From positions 859,507 to 923,506 of the forward strand of contig VWZL01003420.1 of assembly GCA_013396915.1 (NCBI GenBank): 64,000 bases of DNA. Reading direction: 5' to 3'. The DNA comes from Stercorarius parasiticus (taxonomy: Eukaryota > Chordata > Aves > Charadriiformes > Stercorariidae). Within the stretch, counting starts at the first letter, position 1. Each line of letters opens with the position of its first letter. Positions 38,326 through 51,200 of the stretch are shown piece by piece. The notes below the pieces were generated by a model, which saw nothing but the letters and a program-made list of their open reading frames with translations, ran no database searches and was not told where the DNA came from. Position numbers and translations under genes: made by a program.

Positions 38326-38365
38326 AGCTTTATTTAAATAATACCAGCTTTATTTAAATAATACC
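38326..38365. repeat. 20-bp perfect tandem duplication
   Basis: AGCTTTATTTAAATAATACC occurs twice head to tail with no mismatch, at 38326-38345 and 38346-38365. The unit carries a TTTAAA palindrome. Confidence 0.97.
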
Positions 38366-38573
38366 AGCAGACTAGACACAAAATGATGAAACTTCTCTTC
38401 AACATGAAAAGAGACAGGGATGTGCAATATATATTTAGAGGTATTATCATGTATGCTTGGGCTCAGCAGTATTAACATACATGCTAATATATTTACGAAG
38501 GAAGCGCTCTTTCCTAGCGCAGCTTCTAAGAAGAGAGGATAATATGGTTACTCTCATAAGATGTTGCGTTAGT

Positions 38574-39280
38574 CACACCTTCCAATCAAGCCTGTGGATC
38601 CGTTTGCTCGGCTGCTGTTCTCAGCGGTGGCAGCTACTGCCATGTGTACCAGCAACAGCAGCTCCGGTGTCCTGCGCCAGCAGCGAAAGCCCCAGCACTG
38701 GGTGGTTCCTGGAGGACCTGTGAGCACGGGGCAGCAGGCTGGGCAACTAGGAACAACTGCTGCACGCAGCACCCAGTTATGGTGGAGCAGAAATAGCTGC
38801 CTGGGTAGAGGCACCTTGCCCACGGGTCAGGACAGCCCTTCCACACAAGCCAAATTAGGAGCCATTGCCATTTGGGCAGCCTCTGCAGGTGCCGCACTTT
38901 GCAAACAGCTCAATAAATAGTTCTTTTCATATGTTGGAGTTAAATCATCTGCATCTTCAGAAAGTAAGTTCAGCATACAGCAAACCATGGTGCCATGCAA
39001 TTCTCTGGCCAAAGGCTGCTCTCTTCCCCCTTTATCTTTCCCCCTCACACACGCACTGCTAGGTCCTCCCTGGCTTGCACCAGGAGCGGAAAGACTGTTA
39101 TTCTATGGCATGTTTCCGGAATACATTTCATTTTGCTTGGCTGAGCAAAGACAACTCCCCCGCCTCTCGCACACACAGCTGGTTTGTACAGCGCTCCTTC
39201 CCCACTCCAAAACAGCGACAAGATTCCCTGAACGTGGCAGAATACCACACAGTGCACTACCTCTGACAGCCTCACCAGGT
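38574..39280. other. GC- and CpG-enriched patch, no gene recognised
   Basis: Base composition shifts to GC-rich with CpG more frequent than in the flanks, and frames of 84-129 codons overlap on both strands. None has recognisable domains. The plus frame at 38594-38920 and the minus frame at 38634-38897 cover the same DNA, which argues that openness here reflects composition. It could be an enhancer, a non-coding RNA exon, or an upstream non-coding exon of TMCC3, but nothing in the sequence decides between these. Confidence 0.35.
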
Positions 39281-40610
39281 ACTTCTCTTACTGTTATTTT
39301 CAAAAGCCCACAGAGTTTGAATAAATGCTCTTCCCACATGCTGCACCTATTCCCAACCGAACCTTCAACCCGCTAAAGCAAATCCTTCCAGATAATGGCA
39401 GGAGCATGAGCTAGGCTCACGTGACATAGATAGAAATGGTAGCCTACAGATGAATTCTCTCATCTTTTGTTCTCCTCACAAAGTATTTTTAAAATTCATT
39501 TCTATGATTTAAATTAATGATAAAAGCATTAAATCACCCCAGCCATCTCTTGTGTCAACTTTAAAGTTCAAATACCTCAAAATCCCTCACTGCCTGCTCA
39601 GCTGTCCTTAGAGGCACAGAGTAATTTCATCCTCTTCCAGTGCTTTCCCTCACTTCCGCATGCTGGCACGACCCACAATGCTTAACTCTTGATATTTACA
39701 TTATTTTGCCTGCCTTTTTTAAGTGACCTTTTAAAAAATAATGCCAATTAGGAATGGAAGGTCTGGTTAGACTGAAGATCACTAGATCACTGTATAAGGG
39801 CGTACACCACTGTAGTGAGCTTTCAGAGGGTCAGACATCAATAGTGGGTTTGTCTGCATTGCCCTGTTTTAGGAAAATCAAATCTCCAGAGGGGCAGCAG
39901 AGACACTTGCCCAAAGCAGGTCTGTCAGGCAGATTCTGAGCTTTGTGCAGGTGACTCCTGTCTCAACTCTTCCCTGCACAGGCTGCGTCTTTGCCATCCA
40001 TTTGCGGCTGCATGACCCCACACAGCAGACACAGCAGTCCCACCTGTGAGCCATGAATTATCTATACTGACTATAGGCCATGTAGGGAGAAGAAGCGGCA
40101 GTGGCGACAGTGGGATTACTTAGCAAAACCCAACTCCCACACTATAAATCCTATCATTAGGAGGCTGACAAGGTTTGTCCCTGTTCTCTTTCCAGTTTTA
40201 TCGTGAATCTGGCTCTTGGCAATTTACTTTACTTCTTCGGACTTCCACTACCACATTTGTAAAAGGAGAAGCACAGCACATCTTTCTTCTGCAGAGAACT
40301 TTGCGTTCTCCGGAATTAAAAATGCTATTATTAAATGTGACGTTCTGATGATGTTGGGAGAAATTAAACATACACTGTCAAGTGTATATTGGCAAAGGAA
40401 CAATCAGGAAGAAGGCGAAGGTCTCTCTCCTACAACGGCAACATCTGTACTCTAAACAGGATACTGGGGCTTCTTACGAGAGACGTTTTAACATGCCCTC
40501 CAAGTCTTTTTCCAAAAGCTTGTAGCAACCAGCCTCTGGGGGAAAGGTCTACGTGATGACAGACTCTCGGTGCCATTTCTAAGTCTGACGGCAAATGGGA
40601 CAGTGCTGAG

Positions 40611-40618
40611 TGACGTAA
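40611..40618 (+). promoter_or_regulatory. CRE/ATF-like site TGACGTAA
   Basis: A single TGACGTAA matches a CREB/ATF or bZIP-type half-palindrome. It lies in a locally CpG-bearing stretch about 4.7 kb upstream of the TMCC3 start. One 8-base match is weak evidence for function. Confidence 0.25.
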
Positions 40619-43600
40619 GTCTTGCAGTTATCCGTGAGCGCACTGTCACGGTTCTCAGTTTATCTGCCAAAGCATGAGCTGCCTTTCACACCCACAGGAA
40701 AGGAGACACTCCGCTTGTCTGTACCCAGCACAAACTACCAAGGGATCACACTGAGACTTACAGATTGCATTGCCAAGCTGTGACATTCATTCGGAAGATG
40801 TTGATAAACATTCAGATATCAAATGAAAATTTTAAATCGACTCCTCCGCTGTCCTCTCCTCTTTAAGAAATATTTTATGTGCTTTCAGGACATAAAAGCC
40901 ATGCACACTCTATGAGTACCCATTTTCTACACAGGAAAAAAAACTCCAAAACTAGGACTGTCGTCGTGTATTAGTGAGATGCATTGAGAGGGGGTGAAGG
41001 ATAAAGAAGCAAGTGAAAAATTCCAGTTGAGGGTAAAAGAAGTTCTCCCTCTTCTTTCTTTCCCTTGCCTACTATCCCTTGTCCCTTGCTGTGTGATAAG
41101 AAGCAATTTCAGGCCCTTTCCTTGTTCTCATACAGCGTAGGAAATTTCTGCGACATGAATCCTCATTGCTGCTGCTGAGTTGCAGCAATAGTGCAAACAG
41201 TACCTACAGGATGGTGGCAGTGTTTTGCATTCCAAATGCTGTGAATAAGAGCCACCTTTTTAGCAGACTTGAATGACAGCTATTCTGTATACCCAAGAAT
41301 TTGCCCGGAGCCCAGCTATTTACATTAAAGATGAGCCGTGTTGCAGAGGCAAGTACAGAATTCTCCCTTGGGCAATCTGAATGGTTGCTGCTCATCAGTT
41401 TATGAATTTTCTTCTGCCTCATAGTATGTGATTTGGGGCCCTTCTGGGAATAAGTGTATCCAGCCTGTCTGTCCCAAATCAGCCACTTTGGTGTTGCTAT
41501 GAGGTATGCAGGACCAACAGCTGCAGCCTGTTGGCGCATAAAGGTGTCCCCCATTCCAAAACACTAATGCGAACTCGCATCCAAACCGTTCAGACTGCAG
41601 CCAGAAGACAGATAGCCTGGATCTCCTATTACTGCATATCCCGGTGGTTACATCAGTGAGACCTTTTAGCCCAAATTAAAACAAGCAAGCCCAAACCTCA
41701 GACTAGACACAGCCCATGAGCACAAGAATTACTCTCCGGATGTGCCACCTCTACCCACTGCTCAGAGAAGGGCATGCAGCCCCCCTGAAGTGGTGAGTAG
41801 CTGGGTAGCTGACATCTGAGCTCCTAAAGGCTCTGTAAGTGAATACACTGCAGCTTTCAACCTACTGCTTTATGGTCATAGCTTCACAGACATCTCAGCT
41901 CAGTTTGTGGCTGATGGTTGCACACAGAGATTGTAGACTGTGCTGGACAGGATCCTGTCAATTTTATTTGTCTATGAATTGGACCGCATGGCTGTGGCTC
42001 TGTATAAGTTATGTCACGCTAAATGTGTGACATCAATTATTTCCATATCAAGAGACAATGTCAAATGCAGGATTAGGACCTCTTTGCCAGTCAACCAGAA
42101 AACACAAATGGGTTATGAGAGGACGGAAAAATTAATGATTATACAAGTAAGCCTACACCTCTTTGTGGTAAGTGTTGTTATGATGCAGCTCTTTGGGTTT
42201 CACTGCAGTGACTATCTAGAGAGATGCAAGTTACAGGGACACGAAGCTCAAGTTCCCTCACCACTGTCAAAGTCAACCACCTACAACTCATCTAACTGTG
42301 GTTCTGCTAAATCTAATTCAGTGCAATATGAAAGCTTTCCTTTAAAACCAGGTGAACAGGGAAGTGGCTTAAGTCAGTTATCTGGTGGGTTAACCGGCCA
42401 TTAATAAAAGCCTTTAGACAAATATGCTTAAAAGCCCATTTAAGATAAGCATAATAAAAACAGAAAGCTCCTTCCAGTTTACTTCCCAATCTGCCAGACC
42501 TAAACATATGACATTCAGCTCTGATTTGGGTGACAGGGACATGAAAGATTAACATCAACTTAGCAGAAAAGCCCAAATGCCTCTATGTTTAATTGGCATA
42601 AATTTTCCAAGTGCCTCATTTTCACAACAAATATTTTAAAGGCAGGAAATAGCAAACAAAAACCCCACAGCATAGCACGGACATTTGCATTAGGCTAAGT
42701 AAATCTGTATCAACCATCATTTATAAGTATCGAGCAACACGGTCCCTTTACTCATCTAAATATAGTAATTTATCAAGGAACAAGTTCTGGGTTATTACTT
42801 TGTATTACTACAAAATTCCACAGGATCGTTTTCACTGAATAAAGTATTTGCTGTATTTGCTTCTTGGCTGCATTGCTAAGAGGTATTAAACTCATTTTAC
42901 TTTCATTTTATAATGCTTTTTATGGATAAAATCCAGGTCTGTTGATTAAAGTTATCCCGATTGCTTCAGTATGTAAGGCCTTTATCACATATTTCTGCAT
43001 ATTCCACAGCAAATTCACTCACTACTAATTTTCCAAAGATAGGGGCAGAGCTTCATAACTTCCTGCATGTAAGTAGGCATTTTTAACAACATCAAACTGC
43101 GGAATCTATATGCACACCTTCCTGGATCAGAACTATACAATTATGACTATTTGAATCACCATTTAGATTGGAATTTAGACTTAGTGAGTTTAGACTTGCG
43201 ACTAGTTGACCACGAAGGCAAGGGAAAAGATACAATATGATTCCTATTTTTAACTGTCCTGATGCTGTCAGATGCTTCAGAATAGTCCATAAGAGGATAC
43301 AGATTTTAAGCAGAAAAAATAAGTCTGAGTTTTTAAAATATACTCATCCTTTGGGGCCTTTTAAAATCATTAATTCATAAGCTATTATTCATTAGGAAAT
43401 TTGGGGGACAATGTTTGAAAGTTTGAAGTCTTCTGCTTTGTTCTTATACAACCAATGAAATGTGTGAGATACCACAGAGCACAATTTTCTTATCCTTGGG
43501 ACATGAGTTTTATCAGGAATATATAAGAACAACGTTATTTTGCAGTGTTTTTGGATACTGTAGTGACACAAGTTAGAGTCCTAGCATTTCAGGGGAGTTT

Positions 43601-44062
43601 TCCCCTGAACTTCCATGAATGGAAAATGTTACAGCATGAGATCACTAGAAAACAGAATGGTAGAGATACAACATTTGCCAATAAAAATTCCTGGTCTGCT
43701 ATACAGAAATATCATTTTCTGGAACAAAATTAAGACCTTTTTTCCCCAGCATAATTGTAAGTGAGCTTTTCTTACTGAAGTTATACCCACGAAGGGTAGG
43801 ATTTCTTTTTGAAATCCTTCTTGACCGATACGGCCATATTGATAAAGCATTTATACGTAAAGCAATCCTAAGGCAACAGAAGCATTGAGCACCACAGTGT
43901 CCACAGATGTCTGATGGCACAAGCAGAAGACACCCTGCAGCAGCCAGACAGCTCTGTGGCTGGAAGAAATGGAGACCCCTCTGCTTTTCCAGCATCCACC
44001 ATGCCCATCACCAGCTAACCTCAAGTGTCACTGAAAGATGAAGCTGTCCCTCTTCCCACCTC

Positions 44063-44082
44063 AAAAAAAAAATTTTTTTTTT
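44063..44082. repeat. A10T10 palindromic block
   Basis: Ten A are followed directly by ten T, a perfect inverted repeat that is also two homopolymers. Such A-tract junctions are stiff and tend to exclude nucleosomes. Confidence 0.95.
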
Positions 44083-44450
44083 GGCAGCAGACTTTGGGTT
44101 GGTCTGATCTGGGAGGTCGGCAAGTAATTGCCTCTCCTCAAGCTACGAGCAGCTTCCCACGTCTTTTTTGTAACCACCTCAAGCCAACAGTTTTACAGAT
44201 GTCAGTCAGATTTTTCAAGCCCAGTAGAAAGGCATGTCATTATCAACAAGAACCTCAGAGACATGCTTACAAATCAAAACAAAGGAAAAAACTGGAATAA
44301 TTACAGAGTTACTAGTGAAACTATTTATTTTCAATGTTCCCTTAAATTTATTTGTGTTTGTATGTCGCACACTTACACTGCCCTATAAATAACTTTATTT
44401 AAAGTATTATAAGGGAGAAATGGAATGTTCCAGCTTTCTTGCTCTGCTAA

Positions 44451-44470
44451 TAAAGATTAATAAAGATTAA
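44451..44470. repeat. 10-bp tandem duplication
   Basis: TAAAGATTAA occurs twice head to tail, preceded by a partial TAA copy. Confidence 0.9.
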
Positions 44471-44537
44471 TTATTACATGTCGGTTTTGAAACACTTGTA
44501 ATTAGGAGTCCCAGTAGAAAGCATTGGAGCAATATAT

Positions 44538-44575
44538 AAACTCTAACAGCAACATAAAAACTCTAAGAGCCACAT
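44538..44575. repeat. 18-bp direct repeat, 20-base period
   Basis: AAACTCTAACAGCAACAT at 44538-44555 recurs at 44558-44575 with two changes. It lies about 70 bases from the 10-bp duplication. Confidence 0.9.
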
Positions 44576-46750
44576 GGTATATATCAGAGGTAATTAAGAG
44601 TTCTAGCGACCAGGGATACAAAAGTTACAACAAAGTAAGACAGCTGAGGAGCAGTCCTAATTATACGAATCAAAACAAACCCTTCAGAAACCAGTGATAT
44701 CGCAAAGCATAGGAGGACATGAAGGGAAAGTGCCTACCTCGCAACTCACTCTCATGCTCACCAGTTCCAGTGATTTTCAGCATCTCAAACACACAGGTCT
44801 GATACAATCAGGAAACAACAGAGCACATTCTTCATTAACACTCACCAAAACCTTGCATTTCTTTTAACGAAAGGTTGTCTTTTTTTCTAAATGATACATT
44901 TTCTCTCTTTCAAAACAACATATCACAAACCAAACATATCTTAAGTTTGAAAACTTAAGAAAAAACTTGAGAGGGTGTTTTTTTTTTCATTTTCATTTTT
45001 CATTTCATTTATTCTTAATTTCTGCCACAAGTTTTCATGAAAATAACCTACCATTTTCCAGCAGTTCTGGTTTGCACCATTGAAACTCTAGGCATGGTTT
45101 GAGCATTCACTTAAACTGAAAGGCACAGTTCTGCCTTGGCTGGTGAGTACAGTGGCTCTGGGCACATACCTGTAGCGCTGTTGTAACTGCACAGTAAGAG
45201 CAAGCAGCTGCAAAAGGGTGTGCTCTATATATGCCCTTGTTGCATAGATAAAGAACAGTCCCAGCTACAGGTGGGGCTTCCTGGTAGTACAGCCACTGTC
45301 TGACACCAGCGGCCTTGAAACTACGGGCATGGGAAGGTATCAAAAGCCCCAGGGCCATAAACAGAAATGGCCAGTTACTGATACTGACCTGGAAGCAACC
45401 CATGCGAGCTGCCCACTGGCAGTAACACAGGCAGAAGAGTATTTATGCTATGTACTCAAGCTGCAACAAAAACCGCTGACAGCTTGGATGTCACAGCTTC
45501 AGAGTTAGCATGTAGAATTGATGACTGGTACCCTGTAACGCTACACATGTATATATTATCAGGGCAGACACATGTACCTTTAACGCCTGTGTTTGGTCTA
45601 GTGTTTTACTCTTGAGGCTGAGTTGTAATTTGGATGCAACAATGGTGAGCTGATCTGGGTGAAATCTACCTCTGTCAAAACAAAATAAATAATTAGATTG
45701 CAAAAATACACACGTATGAGTTTTATTAGCTCCTTCATCTGACTGGCTGCGCAGCTCCTCAGGCTGTGGTGTTGACTCAGGAAAGTGGGCAGGGAATCAT
45801 GCCTGAGGGCAGAAGGCAAAACCTAGCAGAAGTCAGAAGTAAGGACTAAAGCTGACCATGCAATCACATTCTTAGCTGCCAAGGGTTTAATTGTGTCATG
45901 GCATGTTGGGTACATTTGTATCCAAAGACTCTTAACTTCAATGTACTGTGGATCTTTATAAAGGTTATTTATCCTTGGAAAAGATATAGAGTGAGGACAG
46001 TCAAACATTAAGCCATCTAATATTTATGGAAATCTGTAAAACCATGGGCACCCCAAAAAGAACTATTAAACCTTTAAAATGAACTATTTTCTCATTTTCT
46101 AACAGAACTTCAATAATAGTGTGATTCAGTCAGGCCTTGGAAAAATAACCAACAGCTTCATCCAAGCAAAAACCTAGTGGGAAGCTTCAGAGTGAATCTT
46201 CTGGTAAAGCTGAGATCAGCAATTACATCTGAGTATCATAATACCAGCTGCTAGAATTATGATGAGGGAAAGACGAAAACTAACAGGACTGCCTGAAGGA
46301 CCAAGAATAAGGCAAACGTGGCATTAGAACATCTGTGGAGATAAAGCATCTGAGGTATGCAAACAACTATTTGGTTTGATAGAAAAGCGAAAAAATCTTT
46401 CTATATAACCAAAATAAGTGACCCAGCAGGAACATGCTCTTGTTTCCTCTAAGTATGTTTCATCTCCAGGGGATGCTTCACTAAATCTGTATAAACTTTC
46501 CCTTTGCTACTGATAATGAAATTTCCTTTAGTTATCTGGACTTCATCTGGTCAGTCCCCCAAACCATAATGTATTTATTTTTCTAAGGCATCCAACAATA
46601 AGAAATACAGGCGCATCTGTAAACAACTCAGCTTCACTGATGCAGAAAAGTAGATAAGCTCAACTAAATCAGCAGGGAATTCTTGCATTCCTCTGTAGTG
46701 AATGGACACAGGCAGCAGAATAAACATTTAAAAAATAAACAAAGTCCCCA

Positions 46751-46772
46751 AGCATTTAAATAGCATTTAAAT
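46751..46772. repeat. 11-bp tandem duplication
   Basis: AGCATTTAAAT occurs twice head to tail without mismatch, about 200 bases left of a CR1 fragment. Confidence 0.92.
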
Positions 46773-46985
46773 AAAGTGTATCTATCTTCTTCTTAAAATG
46801 AGAATAAAACCAAACAAATGTTTAGCAACTGCTCTCAGCAAGACATCTTCAGCCCATCTATCAAAATCATAGAGCAACTTTAAACCAGAAGATGATTAAC
46901 AGATCCCAAAGCAGGTTTTCCCCCCACAAGGTGTGTTTGCTATTTATGGATAACTTTTTATTTCCTCTTCGGATGCACGGAGCTT

Positions 46986-47092
46986 AGAATCATACAATAT
47001 TTTGTGGTGGAAGGGACCTTTAAAGGTCACCTAGTCCAACCTCCCCTGCAATGAGCAGGGACATCTTCAACTAGATCAGGTTGCTCAGAGCT
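46986..47092 (-). mobile_element. CR1 LINE 3' fragment (reverse orientation)
   Basis: AGAATCATACAATATTTTG is followed by GGAAGGGACCTTTAAAGGTC, ACCTAGTCCAACCTCCCCTG and TCAACTAGATCAGGTTGCTC, the reverse complement of a CR1 3' end of a different subfamily from the copy at 36471. Similarity stops at about 47092, so only roughly the last 107 bases of the element are present. Confidence 0.93.
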
Positions 47093-48186
47093 TAACTCCC
47101 TGCAACTTGCTTGCATTGTGACAAACCTCTTTTTGGCTTGATTCCCTCAAAACTTCTTGAGACAGGCCTCTTGTTTCCTTTTGTAACTTCTAGATCTACA
47201 TGCATATAAGCATGCACTGGTAAACACATGCACATGAGCATTTCCCCCTCCCCTAGTTTTCCAATATTCCTTAGCAGTTGTGAATGACACTTCCTGCAAA
47301 TGAATCCCTACTGTTTTCAACATGTCTTTATACTGCTCTGTAATCTCAAAAATAAGAAAAACACTAGACAGAAAACTTTCAGGCTAAAAATATACTGCTC
47401 AAGCTACCTTCGCTTTGTTCATTAGATATTCTACAGACATGCATATGTGTAAAAACACATTATTAATTTATGCCTCTTTGGTGCTTACAGCATTTTATAG
47501 GCAGAGCGAGCAGTTTACATGTGGCACTGCATGGTGTGTAGGGGGAACGCCCACATCACGCCTTCTTCACTTCAGCCTCCCAAAGGCCTGAGCAGTTGTC
47601 AGCTGGGCAATGTGTTGGATGGACAGTAAATAGTAAAACAGGGCAGTGAGAAGAAAGTTAACAGTTTCTTTGAGAATGGGTGTACATTTTTACCCCAAGA
47701 AGAAAAAAATAAGTAGACTTGTTCTACTTGTTACAGGTTGATTGGAGGGGTTTCTGAGCTGATTTTTAGTAATTAATTCTTGCAACGGATTTTTAAAATG
47801 TCCTGAAATTGGGACAAACCTTTTGACTTCTGTGAACATTGCCAACTTTCAACAGCTAAGGACCCTCCCAAATCTCTTCTGTTACTGTCGACGGGTTTTA
47901 GTTCAATAAATTGTGGACTGCCATAAAGTAGGGAAAAGATCAGTCCCATAATTGGAATAAGCAAGTTCTTCTCAGGTTCTGCAGAACCTTTCAAATAAGA
48001 TGCAGCATCAGTCTCTGCAGTTTACTACAGTCCTGCTGTAGATATGCAATAAAATCTTGCTTTCAGCCACTAGTAAATTTGAAATTCTTTTCACCACAAA
48101 TTCTGTGCCACTTGGATACCTTTGAATGTCAGATACGGAGCCCTCACTCACACTTACTTGTGTGTGTCTAGCTATTTCAAGCTAGA

Positions 48187-48253
48187 ATTTATACACACAA
48201 GTTATATTTATATACATAAATACATATATTTATAGATAAATATATATACACAT
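48187..48253. repeat. AT-rich TATA/TACA microsatellite-like patch
   Basis: Degenerate TATA, TACA and AAATA words run for about 65 bases. Simple sequence. Confidence 0.75.
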
Positions 48254-51200
48254 GAAAGAAATACTATGCAGTAGTATCATTTCTTGAATCACAAAACTTG
48301 CGGGTTTAATACTGAGCAGCTGCACTGTTTTCATATTAATAGGTGAGCTGCAAGCTAGCAGGAGAACTTCCACCAGGACAGTGCCTCAGGGGAAGGGAAG
48401 AAATACATAATTTGTTCTAGCTCGCTTTTCCTAATTCCGTTTACTAGGATTTCATTGATGACTGCAGAAAAGCTACCGAAGAGCCATATACACAACAACA
48501 ATTTGTTCCCAGTAAGAAATGTCAGAAATATGTCTCAAGGTTTCTGTATGTATGTTACCTCTCTTATTCAATTCTAATTATCGTAATTAAACTGATTTTG
48601 ATCGTCAAAGATTTGATCAGCATATAGTGCTGCTGCTTAAACATATGGGTTTGCTACTCGTGAGACACCACAATTCAGCTAGACCTTGTAGATCATGTTG
48701 TCAGTACATGTTGCCATCAGTCTCTGGGGCAGAATTGTCTCACCATGTAGGTGAGACACTTGCTGCAATGGATACTCAGGACTAACTCTTTGGACTTTGA
48801 ATTTCACGTAGTTTTGCAAAGACAATGATGTATTTATGCAAGTACTTTAAACAATATGCTGACCTTGTCAGACGATGTGGCACCTGAGAGAACATGGAAA
48901 CTATTTTCCATATTTTAGAAATGCACACATACAAGTTATTGACTTAATTTATGGCCAACAGCTCTTCCATAAGGTTATTTCAAAGGCACGCTGATATTTT
49001 ACCGAATTATCCATCAATCAGGGCTTTACATGCATCATTTATTAAAACTTAACTTTCCCTGGATAATCTATTGGTCTTTTCACTTCATTTTTAATCTGTC
49101 TTTCCTTAAAAGAGATCTGGAGAGTACCAAGGCGAGGCGCTAACAAAACAACAGAAAAAAAGCCGGGAGTTAACTTTCAGATATGGCAACAGCACTAATA
49201 CTGCTAAACAGGGAGTCTGAAAGGTCTCCACCTGCAACCTTTTATTAATATTCAACCTTGACCTTTCTGCATCCTTTGATTTTGTGGCTTACTTGAAAGA
49301 GTTGATACATATGAGGATCTTTCAAATACCAGTCTGAAGGATATTTTTAATTTATTTTATAAATATATATAAAAATTGCTTATAGCAGTTGCACTTTAAT
49401 AGCAAATCAGAGATGACACTGTTCCCAGAACAGAACCTCAGGAGCTTTGCCTGCGTTGGGCTCCGTACCACTGTCAGGGGTATCATCATGAGCAAGGAAT
49501 GAATTTCACCCCTCAGTTTCCAACTAATCTCATTTCTGTCAGCCTCTCTGAAAGATGGAAGACAGTGGAAGGATGTGTCAGACAGATGAATTTGAAATCA
49601 ATCGTAAGGAATATAGATGGTGTTAACTGGGTCTCTTTTGTTGCTGAAGGCTGATGCCTCGGCTGTGTACTGATGGAAATTCTTGTCAGCACAGATGGTT
49701 TGTTTTGACCACACTATGTCATTTAGATGTTATAATAATAACAGAAATTGGGTTCTTTTGTGGCAGCAGCCAGTTTTCAAGGGAAGTTAAAAGCACGTGG
49801 GCACTGAGAAAGTTAGAACTGATACTAAGCACGGCAACAAAACTCAGCAATCTGCTGCGTAGGTGATACTGCAAGACACATGAAAGTTGGCCTGAAACAA
49901 TCCACCGCATCTGTTGGCAAGCTGTAATCCAGGGGTACCATGTTTTAAATTCGCCCTGAGGTGGGAAAGCTCAATGTAAACAATCTCCTTGTATTTGTCA
50001 ACATTCATCTTTAAATGTATATTGATAACTGGAAGCCTAAAAAAAAATAATAAAACCAGCGTGCAGTGCACACGTTTTAGCCGCAGCTCCAGCAAAAAGA
50101 GCGTTTTCTTGTCCCAGACGGAGGACAGCGAGCACTTTCTTTCAGTGTGACATTGCTTCACTTGCCATGGAGTTCCATGTCTGATCCTTCCTCCAGTAAG
50201 AGCAGAGGAGGAAGGGGCTGGGGTGGCAGATGTCACCTACCATGTCCTTGAGGAGCTGACATGCAGGCACGCATCCTGCTCCATCCACTCATGGGGTGAG
50301 GGGAAACTCTGCCAAAAGATATTGTTGCCTCCGCTGACGTGATACAATAAATGCTTAAGCTGCTTTTTTTCTGTTAAAATCTGCCTGTGGCCCTATTTAC
50401 TAATGCCAGTTACCCTGGAAAAATGCCCATCAAGGACTGATTCGCACCAGTTCAGATGGGGAGGGAAAGAGGCTGGACCATCGGTCGCTCCGTCTTTCTG
50501 TTGCTATGTTTTTCAAATATTTTCAGAAGTTACACTGCTCATACAGGACCCTGGGGATTGTCATGGGAAGTTACTGGGGCACACACATTTTTGTAACCCT
50601 TTTCCAGGCACAGTTTTACAAAATGGAGACAGGGATGGGGACAGGGGAACAGGCTCAGCAGCTGAGGCTCACTTGGAGGCCTTTACACAAGAAGCAGAGA
50701 CAAATCCTACATTAAGAAGCTGACAGACAAACCAAGGGAGCATGTGGTACTCGGACTCTGCTCTTGGGCAGGATGGAACAAGAATGGAAGAAGGTACCTA
50801 AAACACCATGACAAAACTTTCCTGCTTCACGGGCAGCCTCCTGAAACAGCTGTTACCTTTGCCTTCACCCGTACTTCCCAAGAATGAAAATAAAATGCAT
50901 AACAACAGGAAAAGAAATCTGCAGTAACCTTTGAAATCCCCAGGAGCAGGAGTACGCACGAACACTTTATTACGCCTTAAAATTTTTATCTAACTTGAGA
51001 TGTCTGCGTAGCCTGCAACAGGTCATTTACCTCACAAAAAATCTCAAATCCCTTTAAAGCTGAAGACATTAATGAAACTGTGAACCAGAAAACCATTTCA
51101 ATTGATTTTTGTTTCCCCTGTCTGCTGTTGCTGTAAAAATGCTTCTCATTCAAAAGACTTATTTTTAACCCATGCATTGCATCATCATCTGGATGTTACG

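Larger units (their letters stand above)
36736..46985. other. intergenic 5' flank of TMCC3
   Basis: No exon is recognisable. Contents are three short duplications at 37803-37838, 37869-37904 and 38326-38365, a GC-enriched patch at 38574-39280, a CRE-like TGACGTAA at 40611-40618, the A10T10 block at 44063-44082, two small duplications near 44.45-44.58 kb and an 11-base duplication at 46751-46772. The 154-codon frame at 41940-42404 is probably chance. Confidence 0.55.

Noticed and set aside
38594..38920. 108-codon plus frame and opposing 87-codon minus frame as possible exons
   Set aside because: The same DNA is open on both strands and no domain is recognisable. Kept only as a composition patch.
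39889..39905. Possible CTCF-like core near CCAGAGGGGCAGC
   Set aside because: It lacks one base of the core spacing and no second feature supports it.
41940..42404. 154-codon open frame on the plus strand, the longest gap-free frame in the right half
   Set aside because: No recognisable domain, no splice or promoter context, and about one frame of this length is expected by chance in 64 kb of AT-rich DNA read in six frames.
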